A DNA stretch of 64,000 nt. It comes from Diadema setosum. Its lineage: Eukaryota; Echinodermata; Echinoidea; Diadematoida; Diadematidae. This document shows positions 37,619 through 49,505 of the stretch, piece by piece. Below the pieces are notes generated by a model. The model made no database searches, had not been told where the DNA came from, and saw only the letters and a program-made list of their open reading frames with translations. The stretch is from positions 30,432,647 to 30,496,646 of the forward strand of contig CM067079.1 of NCBI GenBank assembly GCA_033980235.1. The letters are read 5' to 3'. Positions within the stretch are counted from its first letter, which is position 1. Each line of letters begins with the position of its first letter. The position numbers and the translations under genes were made by a program.

Positions 37619-39138
37619 GACGGAAAGAAAGTTTTAGGAACCTATTGAAAACTTAATAAGCTTGAATAGAAAAAGTTCCTTGGAATCAAATAATTACTTT
37701 GGAACACAAAGAGCTATCATGTGTTTAATATGTCAGATGACGTTCCACGCAAAATATAGATGACATGATTATATTCCATGTATATACAACCTATCTATAT
37801 ATTTGTCTATGATATATATAGAAAATATGCATTTTGCGAATAAATCAAATCAAATCAAACCAAATCAAATCAATGATTAGATTATCATCTAACATTCCAT
37901 TTGAGGAATTGACGTTCAGTTAGATCCGACGTTGATGGAAGTAATATTGAATAAGTAATATTATGGAGCAGAAAAGAGAAGAAAATCGTATTAGTCTTTA
38001 TAAAACATACTACCATCAAGCCAAATTGATAGGTCTATACCCTGTTTTCTGCATTGTATTAGATTGATGCCTACCTTTGAATCCAAAGATTACTATCTTT
38101 AATTATTATTCATTAACCTCTTCCCTTCATTTACTTTAATCTTTAAAATCGATCTCGCCTCCGGATTTTCAAAAGTTCGATCAAGCCTCGCACGAAGAAA
38201 TTATGTTCAGACGTTATACCATGTGGATTTAGCTTGCAGCGAACATGAATTTGACACTAATTAATTTGACACTTCTATCAATGAGGGAAAATATAGCCAA
38301 CAGCTTGACATTGCGTAAACATTACATAAACGTAAACACACCTGGCAAAGCTTTCCTATCACACAAAAAAAGTCATGCCTATGAAGAAGAAAAAGTCAAC
38401 CTGAGTTTTCCTAGTTGGCATTATTATCGATCCTGAAATTATCTATATAACAACCCTGGGCAAAAACTGAGGAAAAGAGGTTGACATTTAAGAAACAGAG
38501 TCAAAGTGACTGCTTCTTTTTCTTGTTCATTGAAAGTCGGAGGGAATAGCTTGAACTCGAAGGGATCATGGCAAAGAAGTGCGACAGAATTTTACTTCCT
38601 GAAGGTCCGTAAATTTGTTTGAAAAATTCTCAGGCGTTGCAATACCTTAGTCCATGTCAAGCTCGCTCCAACGTTGATATATGAACCGGACATTGATTAT
38701 CCACTCCTACGCACCGCTGGGTATTCAAGGTGTCAATAGATACCCTGTACACCTTGACTTGGATGGCATAATTCATATGGTTTGCTCTGATACTCTGTGA
38801 GAATCTTGATCGTCACAGTTTGGGATGCTGTCAAAACACATTTCCCCAAGTCTTGACGGTGACGTTTGCATCATATTCTAATGTACTCTCATCTACTGTT
38901 TTTTTTTTTAATACACGCCTTATACTTTGACAAACTGAATGGGGGATCAAAAAAGAATATTTACCAAGTGTATTCTATTACATTATGCAAATTTGCATAC
39001 CTACGTAATATATGTGCCCTGTTTCCAACTTTAACAACTAATTCCTGACAGTTTACTTTGTATGATTCTTAATATTAAGTGATTAACATACTTCAAAAGA
39101 TTCTAAACCAGAAGAAGACGGTGTCTGACAGTCTACAT
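37619..39138. other. non-coding with a retroposon-type tail at 37839-37874
   Basis: AATAAA followed by five or six CAAAT-type pentamers (37839-37874) looks like the 3' end of a plus-strand retroposon whose body I cannot define. No gene supported. Confidence 0.5.
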
Positions 39139-39173
39139 AGTTCAATTCAATTCAGTTCAAGATGATTTTATTT
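39139..39173 (-). repeat. retroposon-type tail (TTGAA)n
   Basis: On the minus strand: GGAAATAAAATCATC, then TTGAACTGAATTGAATTGAA. A polyadenylation signal followed by pentamers. Confidence 0.45.
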
Positions 39174-39490
39174 CCATATAAAGTAATACAAAGTAATATA
39201 CATAACGCTTACATGAGTACATAATATTTCAAGGAACTTTGAATCACGTAAGTTTCAACTAAACATGAATACAATGTTATAATGATATCAACTTTGGTTT
39301 GGATAAAAAAACAAGTAAGCTATACAATCTTTATTTGTAACTCTATACATGGAAAAGAGGAATTCACAAGAGTTGTAAAATTTGTGAATTACTCTAGAAG
39401 GTGAGGGCATCTCAAGATCCGTTAAGGACTCCATGTATGAAAATGATATGTGCCTACTGTGATAGTGAGGGAATTTATGTAAAAAATCTT

Positions 39491-39540
<50 letters not shown>

Positions 39541-40004
39541 ATATCCAGTTACATATAGTATTACTATATACTACAGTAGGAGCCTAAAGTATGATATCAT
39601 ATACATAGTTGCGGAGCGCTTTGCAAATAGTCAAGGTACAATGAGATAACTTAGTGAAGGAACGTCCAGCAGTGCATATTGTCTTACAAGCACAAAACAG
39701 TAAAGATATCTCTCCTCGGCTAAATTCCTGTGTATGTTATTACTATTCTGTCTTGTGCTCGATAAGAGGTTCATATGCAAGATCATATTGAAACGTTTTC
39801 ATTCAAACTTGGACTTATGGGAGTCTTTTGTTACTGGAGCCATCAGGGGCTTACAAGTCCCTTGTGAAGAAGATGTGAAGATGTGGTTAAATTATTGCTT
39901 TTATCTTTAAACGTCTTAATGTTCATCAGGGTCATTAAGGAAGATGTGACGATGACTGTATCACGTTAATTTCCGTCACAAAACACAAATAGATTTAGGA
40001 TTTC
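39174..40004. other. non-coding with (CA)n at 39492-39540
   Basis: A CA repeat of about 48 bases (39492-39540), and GGAGCGCTTTGC at 39613-39624. No gene supported. Confidence 0.6.
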
Positions 40005-40472
40005 TTAAAGGGACATTCCAGACGATTTTCATAATTTCACATCATGTAGTACATAAATCGACAACTCCATGTATAGATTTGTGGAATTTATTGTGGTTCT
40101 TGAGCAGAGAAACAATACTTTGAAAAACCTGAAACAAATTACACTGAACAAGGATGATGACATAGGAGGTTCACATATTTCAGAAATGTAGAAGTGTAAT
40201 TCCATTACAATACCGCTTGCTTGCGAGTTCACCTGTGTATAATCTATGCATGCCTTCTTCTTTTGTTCTGCTTCCTTGAGCCCCAACTCATGCATTCTTA
40301 TGGTGACTCTGCCATGTCATCATCCTTGTTCATTGCAATTTGCTCTAAATGTTGAAAATATTCTTATTCTTCATCCCAATTACCACAAATTCTGAAACTC
40401 TGTCCTCAGTATAACTAATTTATAGTTGTTCAAATGTAACAAATCTGAAAATCATCCGGAGGTCTCCTTTAA
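40005..40472. mobile_element. TTAA-flanked fold-back MITE
   Basis: TTAA at 40005-40008 and 40469-40472 bound diverged inverted ends: AAAGGGACATTCCAGACGAT on the left, and on the right, in reverse complement, AAAGGAGACCTCCGGATGAT followed by TTTCA on both. No transposase. TTAA targets are typical of piggyBac-type elements; the superfamily is inference. Confidence 0.65.
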
Positions 40473-41155
40473 AGTTGGTGGTATCATTCTGTCGAGGTTC
40501 ACGTGTTCAGTATCCAGGATGATTCATCGATGAAAATTGTCCCATCATACCTGGACTTGACGAGTATCGATTGTGTCGAATAAGAAGAATTTCAGTACTT
40601 TTTTTGAGACCGCAGAATCTGGGGAGGGGGGGGGGGGCACCGTAGCCAACCAAACTAAGGAATACATGTATCGAGAGCAGGAAAGATGTCGCGTCGGGGC
40701 AAATGTAGCATATTGTGGTGTCAGGGGGGAACAAATAAAAGAAGAGAGCAATCGTCAGGTCGCTCGTTCCGGCCCATCCTTCTGGGATAGTTTCTCAATC
40801 CTCATAAAAGATACTCTCGTTATGTGATATCTTGATTGCCTTTTGTCATCGACTTTTTCAAAAGTTTCTGAAAACCAAAACAAAAACAAAATCAATGACA
40901 AAACAGAAAATAGCCATAGTCTCTTTCGAGACCGTGTTTTGGCTTGAAATAGGTCGACTGCAATAACCTGGTATGTGGTTTAGCTGCTAACCCATGAGAG
41001 GATGTCAGGATATTTTGTCTATGTTGGAGTCTGATGACAGGTGTTGGATATGTCTCCATCCATAGAATGCAAAGTCCAGACGATCGACTGGCTGTCGTCT
41101 GCCCAGGGATTCCATTCATTTGGCGCTTCCTATCTACGAGCTCGAATTTCGGCTC
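40473..41155. other. non-coding, no gene recognised
   Basis: A G run lies at 40627-40637. Short frames only. Confidence 0.5.
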
Positions 41156-41158
41156 TAA

Positions 41159-41759
41159 GACCCCGTTTACAGTGCGAGGCTCGGCCGCGGCCGAGCCGCG
41201 GCCGAGTCCAGCCCCGCTTCAGTGTAAACGCGCAAAAGGCCAAATGCGAGGCCAAAATTGGCCTCGCATTTGGCCTCGCTCTGGAGGTGGTCTCGGCCGC
41301 GGCCGAGCCGCGGCCGAGCCCGGCCTTTTCTTGGTGTAAACGCAAACTGGGCCAAATGCGCGGCCAATTGCGCGGCCAGTTTTAGTCTGGCTTCCAAACC
41401 CTCTGCCTGTATCTTTCGCTGTTCAGGATATTAACCCCCTCAACGTCGAAAACTAGTATAGTTTAAGGTGGTTTTGTCCTGCAAAGGATTTTTTCCTTCG
41501 GCAAAGGCCTTTGCCCGAACGGCGACTTCGTCGCCACGGAATTCAGTTGGCAAAGGGTCTGAAAACCAGACAATACCAAATTGCGTTAGTTTACAAGCAG
41601 AGCGCCACTACGACCAAATAATGAAAGGTTTGAATCGAAAGCGCGGCCGAGCCCAGCAGTGTAAACGGACAAAATTGCGAGGCTCGGCCGCGCAATTGAG
41701 GCCGGGCTCGGCCGCGGATCGGCCGCGGCCGAGCCCGGCCCCGCACTGTAAACGGGGTC
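41159..41759. mobile_element. palindromic CpG-rich MITE with iterated CGGCCG
   Basis: 601 bp with terminal inverted repeats GACCCCGTTTACAGTGCG and CGCACTGTAAACGGGGTC, flanked by TAA on both sides (41156-41158 and 41760-41762). The body repeats CGGCCG about eleven times in blocks such as CTCGGCCGCGGCCGAG. AGTGTAAACG-type words recur inside (near 41221, 41331 and 41661) as if the ends were copied inward. TAA duplications suggest a PIF/Harbinger-type element, but no transposase is present. Two unrelated-looking frames over it are artefacts of composition. Confidence 0.8.
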
Positions 41760-41762
41760 TAA

Positions 41763-42424
41763 CACTTGAGGAGGGGGGAAGGGACCAAAGTCATACATTC
41801 ATCAGCTGCTCAAAGTTTCCTGACTTACATCTATGTCTGCATGTTATTATCGCAGTATCAATGTGGATGGCTGAGACGTTTGTTGTTATACATGTTTGTT
41901 TGTTGGGTTTTTTTTGTGAGTGAGTTTGTTTGTTTGTTTGTTTGTTTGTTTGTTTGTTTTTCTCCCACAAGGCTAGCTAATGACGCACATAGGTGATCCG
42001 GCCGGAGGGATGTTTTCATGGGCTGTCCGTGTAAGTCCGCGTCACCTGAATGTATACGGACGATCACCCTCCGACGCGTCCACGTCAGACCAAGCTCCTT
42101 CGTCTGTTACCTGTTACCTCAATCATGTCCATGGTCAGACAAAGTGTCTGGTACTAGGCTTTGGTCGGACCAACTATAGTCCCCAAATACACACTGACAC
42201 ATACATACATATTACATACTAATGAATACATAAATGCACACATACATAGTACGCATGTATAAACGCATACATTATTTACACTCACATACATCCATACATG
42301 CATACATACAAAAAGCGCTGTACGTGTACAGTAGCTTTGTGCACCACCAAAGTAATACATTATATATATAGTTATGATGTAATATGGATGCAATACTGCA
42401 TGGCAGCAGAAAGGGCGCATACAG
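41763..42424. other. non-coding with (TTTG)n and (ACAT)n tracts
   Basis: TTTG tetranucleotides run from about 41923 to 41960; degenerate CATA/ACAT tetranucleotides run from about 42196 to 42310. No gene supported. Confidence 0.7.
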
Positions 42425-43135
42425 AGCCTCGGTTACACCGGAGCCGAATCAGCTGCGAATCCACCCGAATACACGGATTCCGGTGGATTCGGGAGCATTC
42501 CGTTCTCCTTCCCCGAATGGGCGAAAATTCGGGAGGGGTTCTGAAACATTCGTGGAGGGATTCGGCTCGTTTTGAAATGTTCAAAACCAGCCGAATACCC
42601 TCAAAACTACTCCCGAATGTGGCCCCGACAAATTTCATTCCGTCCACATTCGGGATGTATTTAGATGGCGGAATTCGGTTGGAATCGGGTAGGCATTCGG
42701 GGCATTCGGGCCTATTCGTATCATTAGGGGGATAACAGCCCTAATCATCTAGCCAAATGGACCCGCATATCACGAATATAGCTGAAATCTGCCCAGAATT
42801 CCCCGAATACTTTCCCGAATCCATCCGAATCGTTGCCCGAATACTGACCAGAATACAGGCGAGTGAGCCGAATAGGCCAGAATACGGCCGAATGCAGCCG
42901 AATAGCTCGAATAAGCGGCCAGAATGACCCGAATAGCCTCGCGACTATAGCCAGATTGGCGATTCTGCTCTGATTTGGGACCTATTCGGAACCTTTTCGT
43001 CTCTGATTTGGGGAGCTCCCCGAATCAGACACGAATAGGTTCCGAATCCACCGAATCTATTCGATTCAGGCCATATTTGGGCAGAATCGGTCCAAATTTA
43101 TTCGGGAGAATTTGGCTTTTGGTGTAACCCTGGCT
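42425..43135. mobile_element. MITE built of iterated CCGAAT/ATTCGG words
   Basis: 711 bp with imperfect inverted ends AGCCTCGGTTACACC and GGTGTAACCCTGGCT. Between them I count about 20 CGAAT and 12 ATTCG words; the left quarter favours ATTCG, the middle CGAAT, the right a mixture. No clear target duplication was found. No coding capacity. Confidence 0.7.
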
Positions 43136-44619
43136 TTTGAAGCAGGTCACGAATAGCACAATGACAGATTCTTACATCATGTTGCATATTCACTATTAGC
43201 CCTCTCAAAAGCATCAATTGCGCTTATTAGCTTATACCCAGTTTAGAAAGAGACGATATTCCCCACCCTAATTTCTTTTTCTTTTTTTACTTTTTCCCCG
43301 TATCATTAAGGAGGACGAAGCAAGATTTTAACCCGATACATTAGGCCTATGTTGACTTGAAAGGCACGGGGGAAAGGAGAGGAAGGAGAAGCAGATACAG
43401 TCACAGCCTGGAAGCAAGACTAGCTATATAGTGTCGAGTCTTTATATTAGATCTAAAAGGGAGTGGCATATTTTGTATGAAAATACCAGTGGGGAAGTTG
43501 ACGTGTCGTCTGCGTAAATGGATTGGCACTGGGAATCGATCTCATGAATGTTGCGAGGTTGTTGTTCTTCTTGCTATGTTTCATATTTCTCCCTCATAAC
43601 TGTTGCCAGCTATCCGAATGAAAGTAATATTGCATCTTCCTTCCCCATGATTCAATGTTCATGTTCGCAAAGCTTCAGACGTACAAAGATCATAAACAGC
43701 GCGAGAAGAGGGAAACCGTATAAAAATAGGAAATGTAAATGTATAATAAGCAAGCGCGGCTTAAGAATTCCGATCGTTAATATTCAAAGATGCTGTCATC
43801 ACGGTTTAGACAATCTAAATTCGTGTCTCTGCGCATTCCCTTTTGATACAGAGAAGATAGAAGAGCGAGATGACTTTGTGTAAAACATTCTCCAAGCTAC
43901 GGTTTTTGATGCTGTTTGAAATCATCGAAACAATGAGGAAATTGATCGATGCGCACAAATCTAACTTTCATCGTGAAGGAGAAAAGCAGCAGGTGGCAGG
44001 AAATCGGAATTTTTAAACCCGGCAGTGAATATCAGATTCCAGCATGTAAGATCCTCACCGTCACAAAATGTCTTCCAACATTCTTCAACTAAATCTTACT
44101 ATCTTACAATTCCACCATAATGGTTCATAACTGTAAACTTTAACATAAGGGGAATAGGTATAATTTCCTGATTTCACATGCATTTGATTATTACACATAG
44201 AACATGGTACAGACAGATATAATTCAAATTTGAAACATTACAGATAATCAATAATGTATGCAAATCAATATCAAAAGAAAGGAACAGTTCATGAAATGGA
44301 GCGAATCAGTCGTAGAATATACAAATTATTAAATAGGTCTACTAATACATCTTTAGAAGCCCATGGATTTGGACAGACAAAAACCATCCAAATTAACAAG
44401 TGCATTATTTCAAAAGAAATTATGTGAGTTTGATACTTCTCACGCCTGCAGCAAAATGGGGCTAGTGAACGTTTACTGTTAAGCGTATAATAGTCAATGA
44501 TTTCTTACTCATCTAATTAAGTTGTAAGTCTAACGAGGTGTTCTAACATTGAATCAAATGATAATAATCCTCCATAGTCAAATTAAGGAAAGTCAAGCAA
44601 CGAATATCACTCTGTCTAA
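43136..44619. other. non-coding, no gene recognised
   Basis: The 111-codon frame at 43548-43883 has no recognisable domain. Nothing else was supported. Confidence 0.45.
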
Positions 44620-46100
44620 TTAGGTGATACGCTATCAGCGTATCACCTATTGTGATTGTCAAAATCTCTCTTTATTTTTTTTTATTCTTCTTTCTTTCTG
44701 GACAATTTTGTGTCGTCAATATCTCAACAATGACATTACGGAATGACATGAAATTTTCAGTCAACATGTCTCATAACAATATCTAGCCACAATAAGGTTT
44801 TCATGATAGTAACATATCTATGACGTCATTTAGGCGCCATTTTGTGATTTTCGGACCTTGTCACATGATCGATCATAACTTCATAACTAGATGTAATTTC
44901 TGCGTCATTTTCGGTGGACATAAAGTTCAGGTCACGCTCTATCTTACTTACTAACGCTAGTTACCCAGGTCTTCATTACGCGCGCGTTCGCGCGCGTCAA
45001 AATTTTAAAAGGCTCAAAACGACTTCCCAATGGGAAATCTCGAAGTTTCAGACAATTTTAAGCGTTTCAAACATTTTCTCGCGTGCGCGTCCGTCCGCGC
45101 AATTTCGCGCGCAGAGGGCGTAACCAACATGAAAATGCAATTTTTTGACTGATTTGGATTCCTGATACTTTGAGTAACAATATCCACTGATTTCCGATCG
45201 ATGTTGACCTATAACAAAGGAATGAGCTGGCGTCAAAGTTGAAATTTCGTGTGCGCGTCTATGTGGAAATATAGCGAAAAACATGTCTTTGTTTATTTCG
45301 CAATAGCTCTTTAAAAAGTCCGTTGACCCTATGTTTTTATTGCGTATTACAAAAGCATATGAATTGGAAATAACGTTTCAAGTATCAATATTTCCCGAAA
45401 TACATTATGACGTCATCATATCATCATCTGAAATCAAAAAAGTGGAATTAATTTTTTTGAGGTACTGTTTCTAACATTCATTTGCTCGTATCTCTGTTGT
45501 TTAAGCTCAATATTATCCCAAATTCACATATGTTGTACTTTTAACATTTGCCTTTCAAGTCCATGTCATGGTTTTGAAATTTGATGACGTTATCATACTT
45601 TAAATTGTGATTAAAAGTAAAGATGCAAAATCGGACAAGTTTACGTGTTATGTCTATGGGAAGTGATTTTTTTTAAAACCATCCATTGACTTCACAACGT
45701 TTAAGCACCTTTATCTCAGCTGATTTTGCTTCATTTCCTCTGAAATTTAAGTATGTTGTAGCTGAGACAATAAGCTGCAGTAATCATGCATTTTGTTTTT
45801 TGAAATCTTCTCATGAGGTTGACAATTTTGCAGTTTAAAACTGAAAATGAGAATGGAATGTGGACGAATCGATTCCTGATTCATCTTTCACATACATAAG
45901 TTTACGTTCCTCATATTTTCTCGTCGAGACGTATGGCCGAGTGGTTAAAGGCGCCGTCTCAGAGACGTGAGGTTGCACTCGTGCGGGTTCGAACCCCACA
46001 AGATCACGAAACAAAATACCTAGCTATTTTACTTTTTTTTTCTTCAATGGTGTATTACACATTCGTCCATGTAGAAATTACGTTCGTATATAAACGCACC

Positions 46101-46146
<46 letters not shown>

Positions 46147-46677
46147 ATCCCTCTGTTTTGTGTTGGAGACCACATTGCTTCGACTGCTGCAGAATGTTGC
46201 ATCCTGACTCTGTCAAATAGTATGTAATGACGACAACGGAGGTGTTGTACTTTGAGCAATTGTCTTTCAAGTCCATGTCATTGTTTTGTACTTTGATGAC
46301 GTCATCACACTGAAAATTGTGATTAAAGGCAAGGTATCAAAATCAGCCGATTATAGGTTTTATGTGTGCGGGACGTATTTTTCCGAAATTGCCAGAAATG
46401 GCACAGCGACCTCAGTCGTTACAAGGCCGCATTTCCTTCTAGCAATGCAATACATGTTCACGCGGCCACAATTGTTGAGTGGGCATTGACTTTTTCCCCC
46501 TGTAATATCTATACATTTTTTTTCGGCCTTAGCGTTTCCGTGGATGTCCCGTGGCCGAGTGGTTAGAGAAACCGTTTTGCATGCACGCTCAATATAACTT
46601 CAAGGTGCCTATATCACATTCTTTTCTTTGTCGATCACAGATGACCGACATCTGATGACCCCAGGCGTATCACCTAA
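44620..46677. mobile_element. 2-kb element with GTGATACGC termini, CREs and tRNA-like boxes
   Basis: Inverted ends TTAGGTGATACGC (44620-44632) and GCGTATCACCTAA (46665-46677). The left end is also an 11-bp hairpin, AGGTGATACGC-TATCA-GCGTATCACCT (44622-44648). Perfect CRE palindromes (TGACGTCA) occur at 44821, 45408 and 46297. A block of about 150 bases at 45531-45680 recurs, diverged, at 46244-46385. Each copy is followed after about 250-400 bases by a tRNA-like A box (45933 and 46551). A CA repeat lies at 46103-46145. No transposase frame. Either one non-autonomous element or several nested ones. Confidence 0.55.
45930..46012 (+). pseudogene. tRNA-like sequence (Leu/Ser type)
   Basis: The A box (TGGCCGAGTGGTTAAAGGC, from 45934), a possible anticodon arm around CAG, a long variable arm and the B box (GGGTTCGAACCCC, about 45980-45992) resemble a class II tRNA. 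The acceptor ends do not pair well, and the anticodon stem fits only with a short loop. It is therefore probably a tRNA-derived promoter within a repeat, not a working tRNA. Confidence 0.5.
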
Positions 46678-48119
46678 CTCGTCAGTGTGACGAGTTTCAT
46701 GTCTCGTTTTGAACATTATTGTATACTCCATAAAGTGATAGGGCACAAGGGACTGAGAGCAAAAAAAGAAAAGAAAAGAAATAGCAATAGGGATGTGAGA
46801 AAGATAAGGGGAGTTGGAAAAGAGGGTCGTGAGAAGGCTTTGAAATAAGATCGCATGGAAGGTCATGGAAGTGAGGGGGAGTGTACAGACAGAACAGAAA
46901 TTTAAATGATTCTAACGAAATACCACTTTTAAAAGGTCATCACCTATAACTGCACATACTGCCACGCGATAACTGTCAAAGAGAAAGGCATAAGAAATAC
47001 AAATAGAAAGGAAAAAACGACAAAATAAAAGAAAAGAAAGGAAAAATAAGTAAGCGAGAGAGGGGTAAAGAGCGCCCGTACGCACGCAAGTAAGCCTGAC
47101 ATGACAATACACTTTTTAAATGGCTTTAGTCATGTTAGTCGTCAGCACTAACGACCATTAGTGTATCATTAATTATGTTTAATGTTAAACATGTCAATAT
47201 GATAACAGACAAATATCTGCATCTAACGTAACACGACACTGAATTACCATTGTGAGAAAGTGTTTGACAAATTTGAAGATTTCTTTGAGGATTCTGATGC
47301 AGACTCAGACTCTATACATGGTTAGAGTGTCACACTCTCAAGAGTAAACATGTCTATAAGGGCCAGACGATTTAGATTTACAGTAAGTGCCTAGGAATAG
47401 GATGTAGGTAAAATAACGGTGTGTGAAAAACAAACCATGCTATGATATCATGAGCTTACATTTAGTTTATTAACATAACCCACTTTATGGCAAGTTGGCG
47501 TTAATCTTAAAAGTTTAATAAAAATGATCCCTCTGCAATATGTGCGTATAGTGAACACAGCGTATAGCATTAGTCAATAATGTTGTACCTCTATGGTTTG
47601 ACATCCTGGCTGTCGACGACAAAGACAACTGTTCATATTTTACCCCTTGTTGCTATCCGATCATTTCACCTTCATCCCGCCCCCTTTTTCATACTGCCCA
47701 GCCTAATATTTGCATCAAGTGATATCCCCTGTTAATTCGGCTGCCAACTATAAGCAGTGGCGTTCAGCAGAGTAAGAATTTGGACGGCTGGTTACTTGAT
47801 AAGCTTCGAGGTAATTTCGTGTCATTTCAGAAACTTTGTTGAGTTGAAAAATGACAACTCTAGAATTCTGTGGGTAATTACGAGCAAATGGTGTAGAGGG
47901 GTTTGCAGACGAAGTCCAATTATGGAGCAGTTAAATTGAACAATATGACTTCACTTAAAGAATTATCTTCAATGGAGGCTATAGTCTCACATATACCCCA
48001 TCCTCATCCCTCGATCGCCCCAGTCCATCCCCACACCCTAACCATCCTTTCACCTCTCACCCTTCATTATCCAACACTGAGTCCTCAACTGTTCATCCCT
48101 TTCCATTCTCTCATCTCTC
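46678..48119. other. non-coding, no gene recognised
   Basis: Purine-rich from about 46745 to 46880 and from about 46980 to 47065. No gene supported. Confidence 0.5.
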
Positions 48120-48996
48120 CCCATCCATCCTCACAATCCCTACCCCATCCATTTACCTCTCCTCTTCCCCTTGTCCCTCCCTATCCCCTCACCCCCTCCC
48201 TTCACCCCTCCCAGGTACTATCACCTCACCCATCCCTTCACCCCTCCCTATCCCCTCACCCCCCTCCCTTCACCACCTCCCTATCCCCTCACCCCCTCCC
48301 TTCACCCCTTTCTATCACCTCACCCCCTCCCTTTACCCCTCCCAGGTACTATCACCTCATCCATCCCTTCACCCCTCCCCATCACCTCACCCATCCCTTC
48401 ACCCCTCCCTATCCCCTCACCCTCCCCTCACTTCACCCCTTCCTATCACCTCACCCCCTCCCTTCACCCCTCCCAGGTACTATCACCTCATCCATCCCTT
48501 CACCCCTCCCTATCCCCTCACCCTCCCCTCCCTTCACCCCTCCCTATCCCCTCACCCCCTCCCTTCACCCCTCCCAGGTACTATCACCTCACCCATCCCT
48601 TCACCCCTCCCTATCACCTCACCCATCCCTACACCCCTCCCTATCCCCTCACCCTCCCCTCCCTTCACCCCTTCCTATCACCTCACCCCCATCCCTTCAC
48701 CCCTCACAGGTACTATCACCTCACCCATCCCTTCACCCCTCCCTATCACCTCACCCATCCCTTCACCCCTCCCTATCCCCTCACCCTCCCCTTCCCTTCA
48801 CCCCTCCCTATCACCTCACCCCTCCCCTCACCCTTCACCCTCCCTATCACCTCACCTCTCCTTATCACCTCACGCATCCCTTCACCCTCCCTATCCCCTC
48901 ACCCTCCCCTCCCTTCACCCTCCCTATCCCCTCACCCTCCCCTCCCTTCACCCTCCCTATCCCCTTACCCTCCCCATCCCTTCAGGCCTCCCATGT
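48120..48996. repeat. C/T-rich minisatellite, about 30-37 bp units
   Basis: Higher-order repeats of words such as TATCACCTCACCC, TTCACCCCTCCC and CAGGTACTATCACCTCA. Unit lengths vary from about 30 to 37 bp, and a longer unit carries the CCCAGGTACTATC word. The other strand is G-run-rich and could form G-quadruplexes. Long Pro/Ser-rich frames in two registers (376 and 307 codons) are products of the repeat. Confidence 0.9.
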
Positions 48997-49490
48997 CTAC
49001 TTCGTCCCTCTCCCCTCACTGCACCCTTTGTGAGGGCTTATGTGAGGTCGAGTCGGTCATGACTTCCCCCTACAGGAGGTTCGCGCCTTATTAGATATCC
49101 GCAACCCTCTTCCCCTTCTATAGACCTGGGGAAAATTATAAGTTTCATATCTTAAAACACTGAATCATGATCCAGACAAGCCATCATCTCTTCTTTCTAT
49201 CTCCCTTTCCAACTCCCCTCTCTCCTCTATCCCTCTCTTTCTCTCTCCCCTCTCTCTCTCTCTCTCACTCTCTCCTCCCTTTTCCGTATTAGTCGATGAT
49301 CGTTTAAAAGCTTCCGCCTCAGAAAAACAATGAGTTGTGAGAGTTGACAAATTTGTGAGTGTTAGCAAGGAGGAACCTCCTTGGTGTTAGCGGTTGTGAT
49401 AACTGACTGATTTTGTTTTCTCTATAGAGGTTTGTCTCATGGGTATGATTGCAACATAAATCAATTTTGTCGTGTTTCGTATATAATGTA
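48997..49490. other. non-coding; CT-rich tract at 49190-49280
   Basis: CTCT-type low-complexity sequence. No gene supported. Confidence 0.6.
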
Positions 49491-49500
49491 TACACTCAGC

Positions 49501-49505
49501 ATAAG
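49501..49505. repeat. 5-bp target site duplication (left)
   Basis: ATAAG, repeated at 57951-57955 after the right LTR. Confidence 0.9.

Noticed and set aside
40573..40827. 84-codon frame with a Gly run as a protein
   Set aside because: It spans a G homopolymer and has no family features.
43548..43883. 111-codon plus frame as a gene
   Set aside because: Cysteine-rich at the start but with no recognisable pattern, no splice context and ordinary AT-rich codon use.
45930..46012. Working tRNA-Leu or tRNA-Ser gene
   Set aside because: A and B boxes are good but the acceptor ends do not pair and the anticodon arm is irregular; location inside a repeat favours a tRNA-derived fragment.
47903..49094. 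Two overlapping Pro/Ser/His-rich open frames of 376 and 307 codons
   Set aside because: They follow exactly the C/T-rich minisatellite and are open in two registers because the repeat lacks stop triplets; no domain or signal is present.
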